Source of the DNA: Rattus norvegicus
Taxonomy: Eukaryota; Chordata; Mammalia; Rodentia; Muridae
DNA length: 64,000 nt
Reading direction: 5' to 3'
NCBI RefSeq assembly: GCF_036323735.1
Contig: NC_086026.1
Location: 55,619,039 to 55,683,038 of the forward strand
The translations under genes and the position numbers were made by a program. Below are positions 9,471-20,740 of this stretch, in pieces; the stretch's first letter is position 1, and each line of letters begins with the position of its first letter. The notes below the pieces were generated by a model. The model was not told the origin of the DNA and made no database searches. It worked only from the letters and a program-made list of their open reading frames with translations.

Positions 9471-9944
9471 AGGACTCCCAACCTGAGACGTTTCTGGGGG
9501 ATAATTTTTAGCTTCCCTTGCAGAGAACTGAGGTTGACTAAGGTACCAGCTAGACTTGTAAGCTTGTAGTCTGGTAGAAATTAAAAGTTACTGACTGCCA
9601 TGGATCCAGGTCTGGAGAAGGAGCAAGGAGGGATCTGGAAGGCTGGGGCACTTCCTAGAGGAGGTGGCATGTGTGTAGGCCCTTAAGGTTGCTTATGAGC
9701 CTGTAGAAGATGTTTGCTCTCCTGGCAGATAAAGCAGGAACGGTCTGCCATTGGCTTCTGTTTTGTGCAGAGACCCAGGTTTGTCTCCTAGACTTGGCAG
9801 AAGGGGTTATTTTATGGGTGAGGGCTTTGTCAGAAAGGTCTTTTTGGTGGGACTGGAGTCTAATGTTGAGGGTTGGGATTAGAGGCCTTGGGGACAACAT
9901 CTTCACATACCTTTGTCTATGTCTATCTGTATATTGATCTGAAT
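9471..9944. other. single-copy DNA, nothing recognised
   Basis: No repeat or gene was recognised. Confidence 0.45.
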
Positions 9945-9945
9945 C

Positions 9946-10020
9946 TATATGTGTGTGTGTGTATGTATGTATGTATGTATGTATGTATGTATGTGTGTAT
10001 GTGTGTATGTGTGTATGTGT
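9946..10020. repeat. (TG)n/(TATG)n microsatellite
   Basis: TG dinucleotides pass into tandem TATG and TGTGTATG units. The run is the CA-rich 3' tail of the adjacent reverse-oriented B4. Confidence 0.95.
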
Positions 10021-10396
10021 CTGTCTGTGCCTATATTCTTATCTCTCCATATGTGTGCATTTTCATGTGTGTATATATACAGATAATGTGTGAGAGTGCC
10101 AGTACATATGTATGTGTATGCTCATGCAGTTGGTAACCAACAAGGTTGATGTTGGGAGTCTGCCTTGATCACTCCCCATCTTATTCATTGAGGCAGAGTC
10201 TCTCAGTTGAACCCAGAGCTTGCTGATACTAGCTAGTCATCTTGCTTTAGGGATCCTCTGTCTCGGCCTTCTGAGTGCTAGAATTGGGGTATATTGCCAT
10301 GACTTTCAGGCACTTACATGGGTTTGGTTGATCTGAAATCGAGTCATAATTGTATAGTGCCTGCTTTGTCCATTATGCTATCCCTACAGCTCCAGC
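10021..10396 (-). mobile_element. B4 SINE, near full length
   Basis: After TG-rich tail sequence come TTATTCATTGAGGCAGAGTC, TCAGTTGAACCCAGAGCTTG, TTAGGGATCCTCTGTCTCGG, CTTCTGAGTGCTAGAATTGG and ACAGCTCCAGC, the order of a reversed B4. It is clearly diverged. Confidence 0.75.
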
Positions 10397-10464
10397 ATAG
10401 GAGGTTTTGGGGTCCATAGATATTCCTCTGGGCATCATAGGAAAAAATAAAGGAAGGTGTGATA

Positions 10465-10625
10465 TGGGAACCAGGAGGCTCTGACTCTTATCCTAGCTTT
10501 TCTGTTAACTGGAAGATTGGCTTCCTTTCATGGAGCCTCCGTGTTTCCTTGTCTATAGGATGGAGCTGACAGTGTCTGCCTCAGTTCATTTTTAGGATTG
10601 GGGGAGAATACACAGAGAGATAAAG
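10465..10625 (+). mobile_element. MIR SINE
   Basis: CTCTGACTCTTATCCTAGC, TGTTAACTGGAAGATTGGCT, CCTCCGTGTTTCCTTGTCTA and TAGGATGGAGCTGACAGTG track the MIR core and 3' part (TGCCTCAGTTTCCTCATCTGTAAAATGGGGATAATA). Confidence 0.55.
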
Positions 10626-12325
10626 AAAAGCAGCATAGCTCTGAGATCCCATCAATGCAACAGGAAATGCAATCCAAATGTCTGAATCAAGCTTTGATTC
10701 TCAACTAGAGACATGCATCTCACAGATACTGCACTCTTTTCAGTTGGCATCTTGGGATCAACTGGCCTTGGGATGAAGGGCAAGGAGTTAGGTAATAGGG
10801 AGTAAAGTGGGGTTCGGGAACTGAGAGCTTGCTTGTAGTGTTGGGGATCCAAGAAAGTGAGAGAGTAGGGTTTAGCTGAGCTCCCGGGTCAGGGCTAAAG
10901 GAAGCCAGCCTTGGTCGGTATTCTTTCTCTTGGGACACAGAGAGACTCCTGACCTGACTTCTGTCTTAAGGGCCCTCCCTCTCTCAGAGCCCCTCTAGCT
11001 CTTAGACTCAAGGGACAATCCACAGTTTTCTTGGGGGCTCTCAGGCATGGGGATTTAACCTACTGGGTTTTCTCTCTCAGCTTTTGTTCTAGTTCTAAAA
11101 TTACCCTAAAATTAATTCTCTTGTCCAATTTTAAGTTCTAGGAGGCCCTGAATCCAAGAGCTGAAATCTCAGGTCAGTGGGAAAGCAGGGTCCTGTAGTG
11201 TGAAGTCCTTTCTACTGTGGTCATTGCCGCACTGCCTTGGATCGTGTGCCATCTCACCAAGAAGTGGAAATGACCAGCATTCACTTCCCCATGATTCCAG
11301 TCCCTCACCACCACCCCTCCCCCTGACTTGCAGAGACGCCTGAAGGTGATTCAGTTATGCATCAGGACCCTGTTTCTGACATGGGCATGTGATCCTCTCC
11401 TTGCGACCTGGTGGTCTATATCAATAGCAGAAGAGGATCTTGTTAGGAAGCAGAAGTGACATTTAATGACACCATGAGTGGAGTCCATTTCAAGGCAGTT
11501 GCTCTCAGCCCTGACTTACTTGAGTATCATACAGAGATTTCAGGAGAGGTCAGGAACCCACCACAGACCAACCGAGTCAAAGTCTCCAGGAGAAGCCCAA
11601 GGCATTTTTGGTCTGAAGCTGCCTGAATGGTGGAGATGAACAGTGAGGACTGAGGACCAATGATGTAGAAACGTTTCATCTTCTGGACTTTGTCTCTGGG
11701 TCTCTTCCCTACTCCTACTGTTAACGTTGCAGAATCTGAAGATTTCTTTGATGTCATCAAGGGAAACATGAACTTGGACCCTATGGTCCAAGTGTCTGAG
11801 TTAGGACCAGGAGGAAGAGGTAGATGACTCTGGGGAGGAAGAATAGACCCAAATTCCCGAGTGATGAGAAACTTAGCTACCAGCTGAGGTCACTTGATGT
11901 GGAGAAGTCAAGAGCAGGCCTGCGCCCTCCTCTTTTCACTGTGCCTGAATGTCTGATGAGAAGACTTATTTCTGATAATGCATTGGCCTTTTTTCTTCCA
12001 GCCTTAAGAGCAGAGTTAGGGGGACCACTTGGGGAAAGGCCCCCTTTAGCATACTGCATCTCAAATGCAGGGCTCTGCCGCATTACAGATCCCTCAGCTA
12101 CTGCTGAGATCCTGTTTCTGTTGAGACTGTATACATGGGGGACTTGGGGAATAGGGTGGGGTGGAGTAGGGAGGAACTTCAGATATCATCTGAAAGCCAC
12201 AGGGACATGGGGAAAACCACTCTGAGACTTAGTTCCAGTTGGGAAATAAAGAATTAGATGGTGCAAGTAAGCCAGACATTTGATCATTGCATTGCAAACT
12301 TAGCAACTGGGGAATTTTTTAAAAT
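10626..12325. other. single-copy DNA, nothing recognised
   Basis: About 1.7 kb without a recognisable repeat. Overlapping ORFs of 65-133 codons on both strands (for example 11824-12225) have no domain, codon bias or start context that would support a gene. Confidence 0.5.
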
Positions 12326-12327
12326 GC

Positions 12328-12405
12328 CTCAGGCTTGGGGTTTGGCTCAGGGGTAAAGTACTTGCCAAGGTGTATGGGGTTCTAGGTTCACCAACCAGAA
12401 TTGCG
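12328..12405 (+). mobile_element. ID-like SINE, diverged
   Basis: GGCTTGGGGTTTGGCTCAGG, GGTAAAGTACTTGCCAAGGT and GGGGTTCTAGGTTC align with the ID head (GGGGTTGGGGATTTAGCTCAGTGGTAGAGCGCTTGCC, then GGTTC). The A-box-like GGCTCAG is kept. A T-rich tract follows at 12440-12470. Confidence 0.65.
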
Positions 12406-12470
12406 TCCTTCTCCCAAGGTAGCCTTGGCGAACATCTAATTTGTTTTTTTGTTTTTTGTTTTTTTAAATT

Positions 12471-13210
12471 TGAGGAGAGAGTTGATCAGGATGGAAACAG
12501 ATTCACCCTTTGCTTTTGTCCTGCATCAGTGTCTGTGGCCTGGCCTCCTGAGGGGCTTGGTTGCTGATGTGAGACTAGATATTGGGAACCATTCCAGCCC
12601 AAGAGTCATTGGCATTAACCCCTGGTTATTCACAACCATCAATACTTCTGGAAACTGGAGAAGTGCACTGGGAAATGCTACTGAGAATAAGAAGAAAAGA
12701 TCCGGGTCCTAGTAGAATTTGAACAAAAATGGCCCAGGGGGCGGCTGCGTGAAGGGAGAGGCTGCTGGTTTTAACATACAAAGAGCTGACTAATGCCTCC
12801 CTTAAGGGAGCTGCTCGTAGATTCAGAGCCATATGGACAACATGGTTGTATCCATGCAGCCCTGGCTCCCTGCCTGGGAATGAGCATGAGGCAGCGTGGG
12901 AGGAATCAATACTTTTTCTCTCATTATGCACCTGCCTCGTCCCGTTATATAAGAACTGGCCTTTTGGAAATGGTAAGCCTCACACAGCTGGTGCTCCTCC
13001 CTCCAAGTGGGCTGATGAGATGGGAAATGGAACCTGCACGGAGCGGCCTGGGCACTCTTCCCCTTTCTCCCACCTGCCTAAAAGGAGCAAAGAGGTCCTC
13101 TCTGTAGGCATACGTTTTTTTCCCAACCTACTTTAGTAACGGTTCAACCTTTCCTCTAATCCACAACCCACCAGAGATAGTGGAAGAGAAAAGTTATTAG
13201 GATATGGGGG
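12471..13210. other. single-copy DNA, nothing recognised
   Basis: No repeat family or exon was recognised. TTATATAAGAACTG near 12945 is TATA-like, but nothing downstream supports a gene. Confidence 0.45.
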
Positions 13211-13214
13211 AAGT

Positions 13215-13740
13215 AGACCTGCTTAGAAATAGATCTTTGGGGAGTGAGTCCAGTCTTCACTGTCAGGACATCAGCAGTTCAGTCCAGTAGCAAACACCAA
13301 ATACGAATCAGGAGCTGCAGATCAAGTCCTCTTGGCAGTCACCACACACAAACCAGCAAGGGCAGTTCAATCCAGAAGAAGCCAAAAGGCTTGTCAATTT
13401 GGCCAGGGTCTGCAGAAGCAGCAAGAAGCCACAGGAACTTCACGAGAAGTTCTTTGGTGAATTTGAAGTTTCTCTCTGTGGTGTCACCACCGGCGAAGCT
13501 CAGCAATGCAGTGTAAGGCGAACTAACACACGCACGTCATTAGTAAAAAATATTGAGGTGGAGAAAAGCAAATTAATGCTCTAGCTCCCACTGTCTGTGA
13601 GGGTCCTATCTATTTTCCTTCATCACACATCCTTTCATGTGTCTGCTTTAGCAAAACATCCTTTTACCTGTGTGCCCAGCAAAAACAGCACTTGACATAA
13701 GTGACTTTCTAAACAAACCAGAAGTTTCCATTTCACCTCT
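13215..13740 (+). mobile_element. probable rodent ERV LTR (solo or fragment)
   Basis: A compact 520-bp block contains GGAGCTGCAGATCAAGTCCT, CCAGAAGAAGCC, GAAGCCACAGGAACTTCACG, CGGCGAAGCTCAGCAATGCA and CAGAAGTTTCCATTTC. These are phrases I associate with rodent ERV LTRs, and the block is unusually CpG-bearing compared with its flanks. Family and exact ends are not determined. Confidence 0.45.
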
Positions 13741-13744
13741 CCTC

Positions 13745-14190
13745 CTGCTTAGGGCATAGTTTATCCTGGGCTGGAGAAGACCTTCAGCTCTGAGTACAAA
13801 GAGCATTTACAAGTTCACCCGTCACTCCTTAGCAATGTGGCTGAGGGGTCTGTTCTGTCCTCAGGGAAGTGACCACCATTGGAAGCCAGGCAGCAGAGAA
13901 TGTTTCCACCAAGGTGAGGGGAAGAGTGTGCTGATGGAGGGAAAGTGGTATGGGCAAGTGGTGGCTGCAGGAGGCCTTGCATACTGTGCTGACTCTCAAT
14001 GTTATTGGATAGACATAGGAGAGAACCATTAGGATTTGAAAAATCCAGGAGTTGATCTAGAAAGGAAGAGCCAAGGGACGTAAGGTGTCTGGGCTGTCAC
14101 GTATTGCTGCTAAGGGTGATGTTCTAAGAAGCTGAGAAAGAAGGAGGGAGTTAAGAAGAGCAAGGAAGAGACAATGGTCTTGGTGACAGA
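13745..14190. other. single-copy DNA, nothing recognised
   Basis: No repeat or gene was recognised. Confidence 0.45.
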
Positions 14191-14194
14191 TTTT

Positions 14195-14416
14195 AAAAAA
14201 GGTTTTATTTTATTTTTAATTATGTAGATGTGTATATGTCTGTGGGTGTGTACATATGAGGGCAGTTGTCCACAGAGGGCAGGAGTGTCAGACCCCTTTG
14301 AAGCTGGAGTTATAGGTGGTTATGAGCAACCTGATATGGGTGATGGGAATTCAGCTTGGGTTCTTTGCAAGAGCAATATGTGCTCCTAATGCCTGAGCCA
14401 TCTCTCCAGTCCCTAA
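14195..14416 (-). mobile_element. B3 (B2-family) SINE, near full length
   Basis: AAGGTTTTATTTTATTTTTA, GCTGGAGTTATAGGTGGTTA, GGGTTCTTTGCAAGAGCAAT and CTGAGCCATCTCTCCAGTCC run in the order of a reverse-complement B3. The last block is the 5' tRNA-derived head. The T-rich start is the reversed A-rich tail. Confidence 0.85.
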
Positions 14417-14419
14417 TGA

Positions 14420-15320
14420 CAGACTTTTGAGGACTTAGCTATTGTAAAAACCCAGAAAGGATCTAAGTAAGTCTCAGAGAGGTTGGAAGATGTAGACACG
14501 GGAGCTAATATTGCACAAAGCAAGGAAGAACAGAGGATAAGGAGGAGAGGAAAGGTTTAAGAACATAACTGGATCTGTGACTGATGGGCAAACACAAATG
14601 GACCTCAGGGGCTAAAGCAGGTAGTGTGAGAGGCAGGCAGGGGATGGCTGCAGGGCTCCTCTCTTCAGATCTAGTTTACAGGCCCACGTTCAGTAGGTTC
14701 TTAGTCTAGCAGCAGGTCCCCTACTTGAGTCCTAGGAGACAGTGGTCAGGCCAGTTCCCCCTTTCCTTCCCAGCAGCTCTGAGCTTGTATAATGAGTTGT
14801 GGGTCTATCTAGACATCAACAGGCCAGGCCAATTTTGCCTAACTACTTAAAAAAAATACAAAGTTCAATTAATAAGCAAGTGGGCAAACCCCAAAGAATA
14901 GGTTTTGGTATAACTCAATTCTCTCAACAAAGAATTTCCTCAGCCTGTCTTAGCACAAGTAGTGGGGACCTTGAGCAAGACAAAGAAGGCCAGCCATTCA
15001 GGGAACCAGCCTGAAATAAAGTAGGTAACCTCACAAAGAGGGGAGAGTGATGAGTTCTCCCTAAGGGTTATGTGGGTTTGGGGGAGAGCCTAGGAGAATA
15101 GCCTCAGACAGATGACCCAACAAGTGTCCCCTTTCCCTACAACATTTTATTTTTAAACAATGTACGCATACAGAAGTAAGCATGTGTGAAGCTGCTTTCA
15201 TTCAGCACAGTGCCTGGATCTCTGTGTTCCCACTAAAGTCTTGTTTCATTGTGAGGAGCCTACTCATCCCGTTACCCATCCATCAATTAGTGTTCCTGAT
15301 GAACAGCTTTACTGCTCATT
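14420..15320. other. single-copy DNA, nothing recognised
   Basis: No repeat family was recognised with confidence. A-rich patches occur near 14850. No exon was supported. Confidence 0.45.
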
Positions 15321-15607
15321 TTATTCAGACCATAAAGTCCATCCATTGTAAGTGTACAGCCGGATGGCTTTTACTAACTTTATCCCATTGTGCGATCCAG
15401 TTTTAGGGTCCCACTTTTCAGCCCTGAAGAATTCCTTCAGGTCTGTCCACATGCTGTCCCCTGCTGCTCCTGCCCTGGGCATGAGGTCCCCACTGCCTGC
15501 CCCAGTCCTTATGGGTTTATCCATTCTAGAAATATTCATGTAAATAGAAATGTGTGACCCACAGTCTTGTGTCTAGCTTCTGGCCTCAGAGTACTGTTGT
15601 GGAGGTT
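15321..15607 (+). mobile_element. ancient L1 (L1M-type) 3' region, left part
   Basis: The segment follows a phrase order I recognise from old mammalian L1 3' ends: a 'stuff-for-tests' block (TAAGTGTACAGCCGGATGG, TTTATCCCATTGTGCGATCC), then TTTATCCATTCTAGAAATATTC, CATGTAAATAGAAATGTG and GTGTCTAGCTTCTGGCC. The L1 appears to continue after the LTR insertion at 15608-15955. Confidence 0.55.
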
Positions 15608-15955
15608 TGTGGTGGTTTGAATACGCTTGGCCTCAGAGAGTGGCACTATTAGGAGGTGTGGCCTTGTTGGATTGGGTGTGGTCTTGTTGAAGGAAGTGTG
15701 TCATTAAGGGGAATGGGCTTTGAGAGTCTCCCCCTAGCCATATGGGAGACAGTCTTCTCCTGTTTGCCTTTGGATCAAGATGTAGAACTCAGCTCCTCCA
15801 GCACCATGCCTGCCTGGATGCCGCCATGCTTCTCACCATGATGATAATGGACTGAATCTCAGAACCAGTAAGCCATCCCCAATTAAATGTCATCTTTATA
15901 AGAGTTGCCTTAGTCGTAGTGTGTCTTTACAGCAATGGAAACCCTAACTAAGACA
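15608..15955 (+). mobile_element. solo ERVL-MaLR LTR (ORR1-like) with perfect 5-bp TSD
   Basis: It starts TGTGGTGGTTTGAATACG and ends CCCTAACTAAGACA, as ORR1-like LTRs do. Inside are GGAGGTGTGGCCTTGTTGGA, GATGATAATGGACTGAATCT, the polyadenylation signal AATTAAA and ATAAGAGTTGCCTTAG. The five bases before (15603-15607) and after (15956-15960) are both AGGTT, the 5-bp duplication expected of ERVL integration. With no internal region, it is a solo LTR left by LTR-LTR recombination. The surroundings are older L1 sequence. Confidence 0.92.
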
Positions 15956-15960
15956 AGGTT

Positions 15961-16119
15961 CCCTCTGTCTACATCCCCACCCCCACTCCCATACACTCCC
16001 TTACCCCCTACTCCTCCCTACTCCCATCCCCACCCTCATTCCCCACTCCCATCCCCACCCTCACTCTCACCTTCATCCCCCTCAGCCCCCCACACCCTGC
16101 CACACCCCTGCTTCATTTT
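15961..16119. repeat. C-rich low-complexity tract
   Basis: About 150 bp is dominated by CCCC(A/T)CC and CACTCCCATCCCCACC-like units on the plus strand. The minus strand therefore has many runs of three or more Gs, a potential G-quadruplex (and i-motif) tract. It lies directly 3' of the solo LTR. Confidence 0.9.
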
Positions 16120-16240
16120 GTAGAGCTGCATTCCACATGTAGGTATACCGTGGTGTGCAGGGACTGTCACCAGTCAATGGGCATTTAGATCATTTCTAGT
16201 TTGTCTCGTGTTAATGAGATTTCCAGAAGGTTCTTCAGGG
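16120..16240 (+). mobile_element. ancient L1 (L1M-type) 3' region, right part
   Basis: GAGCTGCATTCCACATGTAG, GGTATACCGTGGTGTGC, GTCAATGGGCATTTAGATCA and TTTCTAGTTTGTC match the later 3' region of old L1s (TATTCCATTGTATGGATATACCACA then GATGGACATTTGGGTTGTTTCC). It is the likely continuation of the left part. Confidence 0.5.
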
Positions 16241-17180
16241 GTGCTACAGGTATCAGGATTGGCTTTGCAAAGCAGACTTTTTGTAAAAGCGGGTGTTTTA
16301 TCTGGTAAGAAGCAGATGGGTGAGAAGGGGGGGCTCTTCTAGCTGGTATCTGTACAGATCTATAGAGGAGAGATCTCTTTGCATGAAGGATAGACTGCGG
16401 TTTGACAACTGGCCTAGACAGAGACACCCAAGGTGATGGCTACCTGGGAGGCTTTATCTACATGGTAAGCTGACTTGTTTAGTGAATTTGTCTCTTGCAA
16501 ACCCACATCCCCACCCTGCAAACGTCCAACTTTCTTACTGTGTACTCCACAAGTTTCAACTATCAACCCTCCAATAAGTCTTATGTCTTGCCTGTACTTT
16601 CTGTATATACAAATTCGTCTTGTACCCTGCCCCACTCCAACCAAGGAATTTGCTTTTCTTTGCAGGCTTACGGGAACCCAGGGGGGACTGACCCTGTTAA
16701 GACTAAAGGGAGGCCCTGCTGTACGTAGAGGCTCAGAAAATGAAAGCCATCGTTTACACAGGGAGTATCATTGGTTCAGGAGGGAGGAGGGGGCCATGGG
16801 GAGATAGGACCACAAAACCTGGGCAGTAGCCCAGGAGAGGGAGGTGTTAGCTTGTGTTTGGGTGGCTCTAAGGACTTGCACAGGAATCAGCATGATCGGA
16901 AGTGCCATGCAGGGAGGCTATTGGCAGTGTGTAGAGCCTAGGCTCCCTGGGAAATCAGCCCAGTTGTTGGGTGACCACCCTGCTGGAGGTGAGGTGGGCA
17001 GATCAGATAGGTGACTGGATGCATTTGTTCACTGTTAAGGAGGGAAGGATCCAGGGTGTCAAGGAGCCTTGCCCACCATCCTCTGAGCAGCCCCTGTGTT
17101 TAGTGACAAGGCAGCCTCCCTCCTTCCCTTCAGGTCTTTTCTCATTGCAGACCTGTGTGTGACTCTCAAGGTTAGCACCA
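16241..17180. other. single-copy DNA, nothing recognised
   Basis: No repeat family or gene was recognised. Short ORFs on both strands lack domains. Confidence 0.45.
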
Positions 17181-17184
17181 TGGG

Positions 17185-17350
17185 GGTCAGTCCTGTTTAA
17201 ATGTTGATTACAGAGACGGTGGGAGCTGCTCAGATTTCTAATTAAGATTAAAGAATGTACCCGGCTTATAAATGGTTCTCAGGAATGTATAATTTGATTA
17301 GCCTGTTTTCTCCAGGCGTTTTAATTTCTGGATTAGTGAACGTGGCCTCT
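17185..17350. promoter_or_regulatory. regulatory candidate, homeodomain/TEAD-like motifs
   Basis: Motifs include GTTTAAATGTTGATTACAG, TCTAATTAAGATTAAAG (about 17237-17253), AGGAATG (TEAD-like, 17281-17287), TTTGATTAGC (about 17293-17302), TTTTAATTTC and GGATTAG (OTX/PITX-like, 17330-17336). No repeat was recognised. The arrangement resembles a conserved enhancer core, but conservation is untested. Confidence 0.4.
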
Positions 17351-18870
17351 GACTACAGGTGGGACAGCTTGCTCGCTACACGCAAAGTTTGGGGCCTTGT
17401 AGGGCATTATGGGGGTGTCAAGGAGGCCATAGGGCAAGAGAAAGAGAGTAAGCCATGGGTGAGTGTGGGCAGGCTAGACCGCTACCTTTTTCCTTTTCCT
17501 CCTCTCTTCCTCCTCACTTGCAGAAGAGGGTGAGTACGAGATCACAAAGGAACCAAAATATCGATCATCGGAAAGCAAATGAGCTCGACTGGGTCTCATT
17601 TACATCCATTTACTCCTATTCACAGGCAGGGGCATCCCCTCCAGTATCCAGACCCCTTTCTCCTCCTTTCTCATTGGGAGCCCAGTTATAGCAACTGTTG
17701 CTGGTGTGTGTGCACACACCTTAAAGGCCCTGAGACCTCCTTCAGGGGCTGAAGCTGGGCATCACCATCTGACAGGCAGGTGGACTGCAGGCTCTGGCTG
17801 CCACCGGAAGTCACGCCATCACACAGGAAGACTTCCAGTTTCCAAGACAGCCCCATCCTTTGGTCCTGGCTGCACCATGACTTCAAAGGAATTGTTGGAA
17901 ATATTTATTTCGACAGAAGGCGTGTGTACTGCACTGTGCGTGTGGTGGTCACAGGACAGTCTGAGGGAGCTGCTTGTTTCCTTTACTGTGTGGGATCTGG
18001 CAGCACAAGTTAAGTTTTCAGGCTTGGTGGCCACTTCCTTTACCTGCTGTACCTTTTCCTCAGCCTCGCGTCTGACATTTTGACATCCTACGTGCTTTTG
18101 ATTTCTTGGGTGCCTTTCTCAAACAAACAAATAAGTAAATAATGACTAAGAGACAAGACAGACTCCAAGACAGCTTTGCTGTACAGATGACATGTTTATA
18201 TTCTGTATTAAAACAGTCCATTCTTTCTGAAAGGTCATTTCTTTCCTTCTGGCTTTAAAATAAATGAAAACATTTCAGAGACCCTGACCCAGAGCCTTTG
18301 GTGTTTCGTGGATAAGACAGGCCTGCCGTGTATCCCAGAGCTCTCAGTGGGCATCATGCCAACTGCCCGCTGACCCATCAACAGGTGGCCTGTCCTCTGA
18401 GCCTGCCTGTTGTTCTCCCTGTAGAGGTCCTGGGAGGAAAACTGTGAATACTGTCCTCAGGCTAATGCTGCTCTTGGGTCATCCCTGCAGAAGAGCAGGA
18501 TGGCTGACTGCTCTAGGCTTCCGTTCCTGTGCCCTGAAGTAGGCTCAGATTTAGTGGCAGGCCCTGGCCTTGATGGTAGATTTCAGGCCCTACAGTAGGT
18601 CTCATTCTCCTTGGTCTCTCCCCAATCCATCTCAGAATCTGAGGTGCTCCTCAGAGCCAAGTCTTTCCCAGTGGGCAGGCCTCCTGTATGGCCCTGCCTC
18701 CCTTGTCCAGCTGATTTTCTGCTTGAACAAATCTCTCCTCTTGCATTTTATGTGCCTGACCTCTGGCTGGGAAGGGGATGGGCATGGGGATATTTACACG
18801 GTGCCCAGCTCCTGGATCTCAAAGTTCTTTTTCAAAGGAGTGGCCAGAGGACATCATCCTCTGAATTGCT
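17351..18870. other. single-copy DNA, nothing recognised
   Basis: No gene was recognised. A short (AAAC/AAAT)-rich patch lies at 18120-18145 and a TTTAAAATAAATGAAA AT-rich patch near 18254. Confidence 0.45.
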
Positions 18871-18871
18871 T

Positions 18872-18872
<1 letters not shown>

Positions 18873-18919
<47 letters not shown>

Positions 18920-19047
18920 TGTGTGTGTATGTGTGTGTGTGTGTGTGCGCGTGTGTGTGTATGTGTGTGAGTGAGTGTGGTATGTGAGTGTGTGTGTATG
19001 TATGTGTGAGTGTGTGTGTGCATGAGTGAGTGTGTGTGTGTGTGTGC
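18873..19047. repeat. (TG)n compound microsatellite
   Basis: Long TG runs are interrupted by TATG, CGCG and GAGTG units. It is Z-DNA-prone and makes poly-Cys/Val and poly-His/Thr ORFs on opposite strands. Confidence 0.97.
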
Positions 19048-19137
19048 TCTCCAAGCCAGGAGAGCCTCAGCTCAGACTTATTTCTCTTGTCTACCTTAAA
19101 CTATCTTGTGTGGATCAGATAAATCCAAAAGGGGATC

Positions 19138-19173
<36 letters not shown>

Positions 19174-19412
19174 CTATATATGTGTGTAGTATATATGTGT
19201 GTGCGTTTGTGTGATATGTGTGTGATGTGTATGTGTTTGTATATGTGTGTATGTGTGAGTGGTATGTGTGAGTGTGTGGGGTGTGTGTATGTTTTTATGT
19301 GGATGTTTTTGTGTATGTGTGTGTTAGTGTGTGTATATATATCTGTTGTGTGTATGTTCATATATGTGTGCATGTGTGCATGAGTGAGTGAGTACATGTG
19401 TGTGTGTATGAG
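19138..19412. repeat. (TG)n/TATG compound microsatellite
   Basis: A pure (TG)16 core at 19138-19170 is followed by about 240 bp of degenerate TG/TATG/TTTG sequence. With the previous tract it makes about 540 bp of TG-rich DNA split by 90 bp of single-copy sequence. Confidence 0.95.
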
Positions 19413-20740
19413 TAGGGGTCATTTAGAGAAGCTTTCCGGGTCTCTGGTGATTTCTCATGCACAGGAAAGTATGAGAAGCTGGGCGCCATGTGTTTGGCTT
19501 CTCTGCCTCTGCTCCCTTCTCACCGAGGCTTCTCACTAACCCCTTTATCACTGCTTGAGGATCAACAAACATTATTGGACATCATGTTTGGATTACCAGG
19601 CTCAAAGGGGCCTGTGAGGGTCAAGTCCATGCTGTGGATATTTTCCTTTCCACGAAAGGTGGGGATTGCTCTCTCCCTAGCCCACTCAGAGCTTCTTTCC
19701 TTATGCTTCCAAGGTGGCACTCACACCTAGCCACCTCAAGTGCTTGCTGATGGCGAAAGTAGGAAAGCAGTTGTGAAGAGGGAGGGGGAAGAGGGAGAGG
19801 GTTACACCCATGTGAGGAAATACAATCACAAGCACCCTTGGAGGTGGACTCGAAGGAGGCCTCCCCTATCCTCCCCTATCCAACACTAACAACACTAAGC
19901 ATGGTGTGTTTTGGGCTCACCCTGACCTGGCTTCAAGAATTGGTTCTTGGTTCATTCTTACCCAGAGCATGTAGTCTAGTCTAAGAGCCTCTGCACACGG
20001 CTCGCCATGACTTCTCACTGGACAGAGTTCCGAGCGTTGCCGCTGTGTGCCAACCAGAGTGGCCAGGAGTATCCATTCAGCACTGGGGGGGAGCTGGAGA
20101 CTCTGGATCTGCTTTCAACTGTCTGGGTGACAGGAGAATCCTGGGTTGGGCCCTCTGGGCCATATGTTCATTATGGTGAATAAAGATGGGAAGACATGTT
20201 ACCTGTATTACTCACTCTTGTCCTCACAACTTCCAGGACAGTCTTCTCGGAGGGTAAAGTCGTGATAGGCTAGAATTATGACCCAGGGCAACCCGAATTA
20301 GAGATCGCTCAGTGTGAGCCTCCCGGAGCTCTAGCCCTGGCCTGAGGCCTTACATGAGAGTTAAGATTGGTTGACAGAATATTTGGTCAGTGGGGACAGT
20401 AGTTCTGGGGGCAACCAGGGCAAACCCTGCCAGGTTTGGCAAACACCCTTTTTAGGGTCGCGCCCCAGGTCACCAGGAAGCCACCTGCCCAGTTATAGTA
20501 CAGGGTTCCTACTCAGGAATTGGGGTTCACCAAGGAACCTGCCTTTCTGAGCTCCTCCTAGGATCTGAACCTAAGATCTAAGCGGCAATTCAGAATGGCT
20601 TACAAGCGGCTCCTCCCCTAGCGGGTCAGAGGGCCTGGGAAAGGAGCTGAAGGAGGGAGGGGTGGGGTGCGCATTCAGGCAGCATCCTGGCTCCCAGCCA
20701 CTATAGCGCAGGCTGGCAACAAGGACGGTCCAGGCTTCCT
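19413..20740. other. single-copy DNA, GC content rising towards the CpG-rich block
   Basis: A short internal repeat (CTATCCTCCCCTATCC near 19866) is visible. CpGs become more frequent from about 20300. No exon was recognised. Confidence 0.45.

Noticed and set aside
12940..12960. TTATATAAG TATA-like sequence
   Set aside because: No CpG enrichment, initiator or downstream exon supports a promoter.
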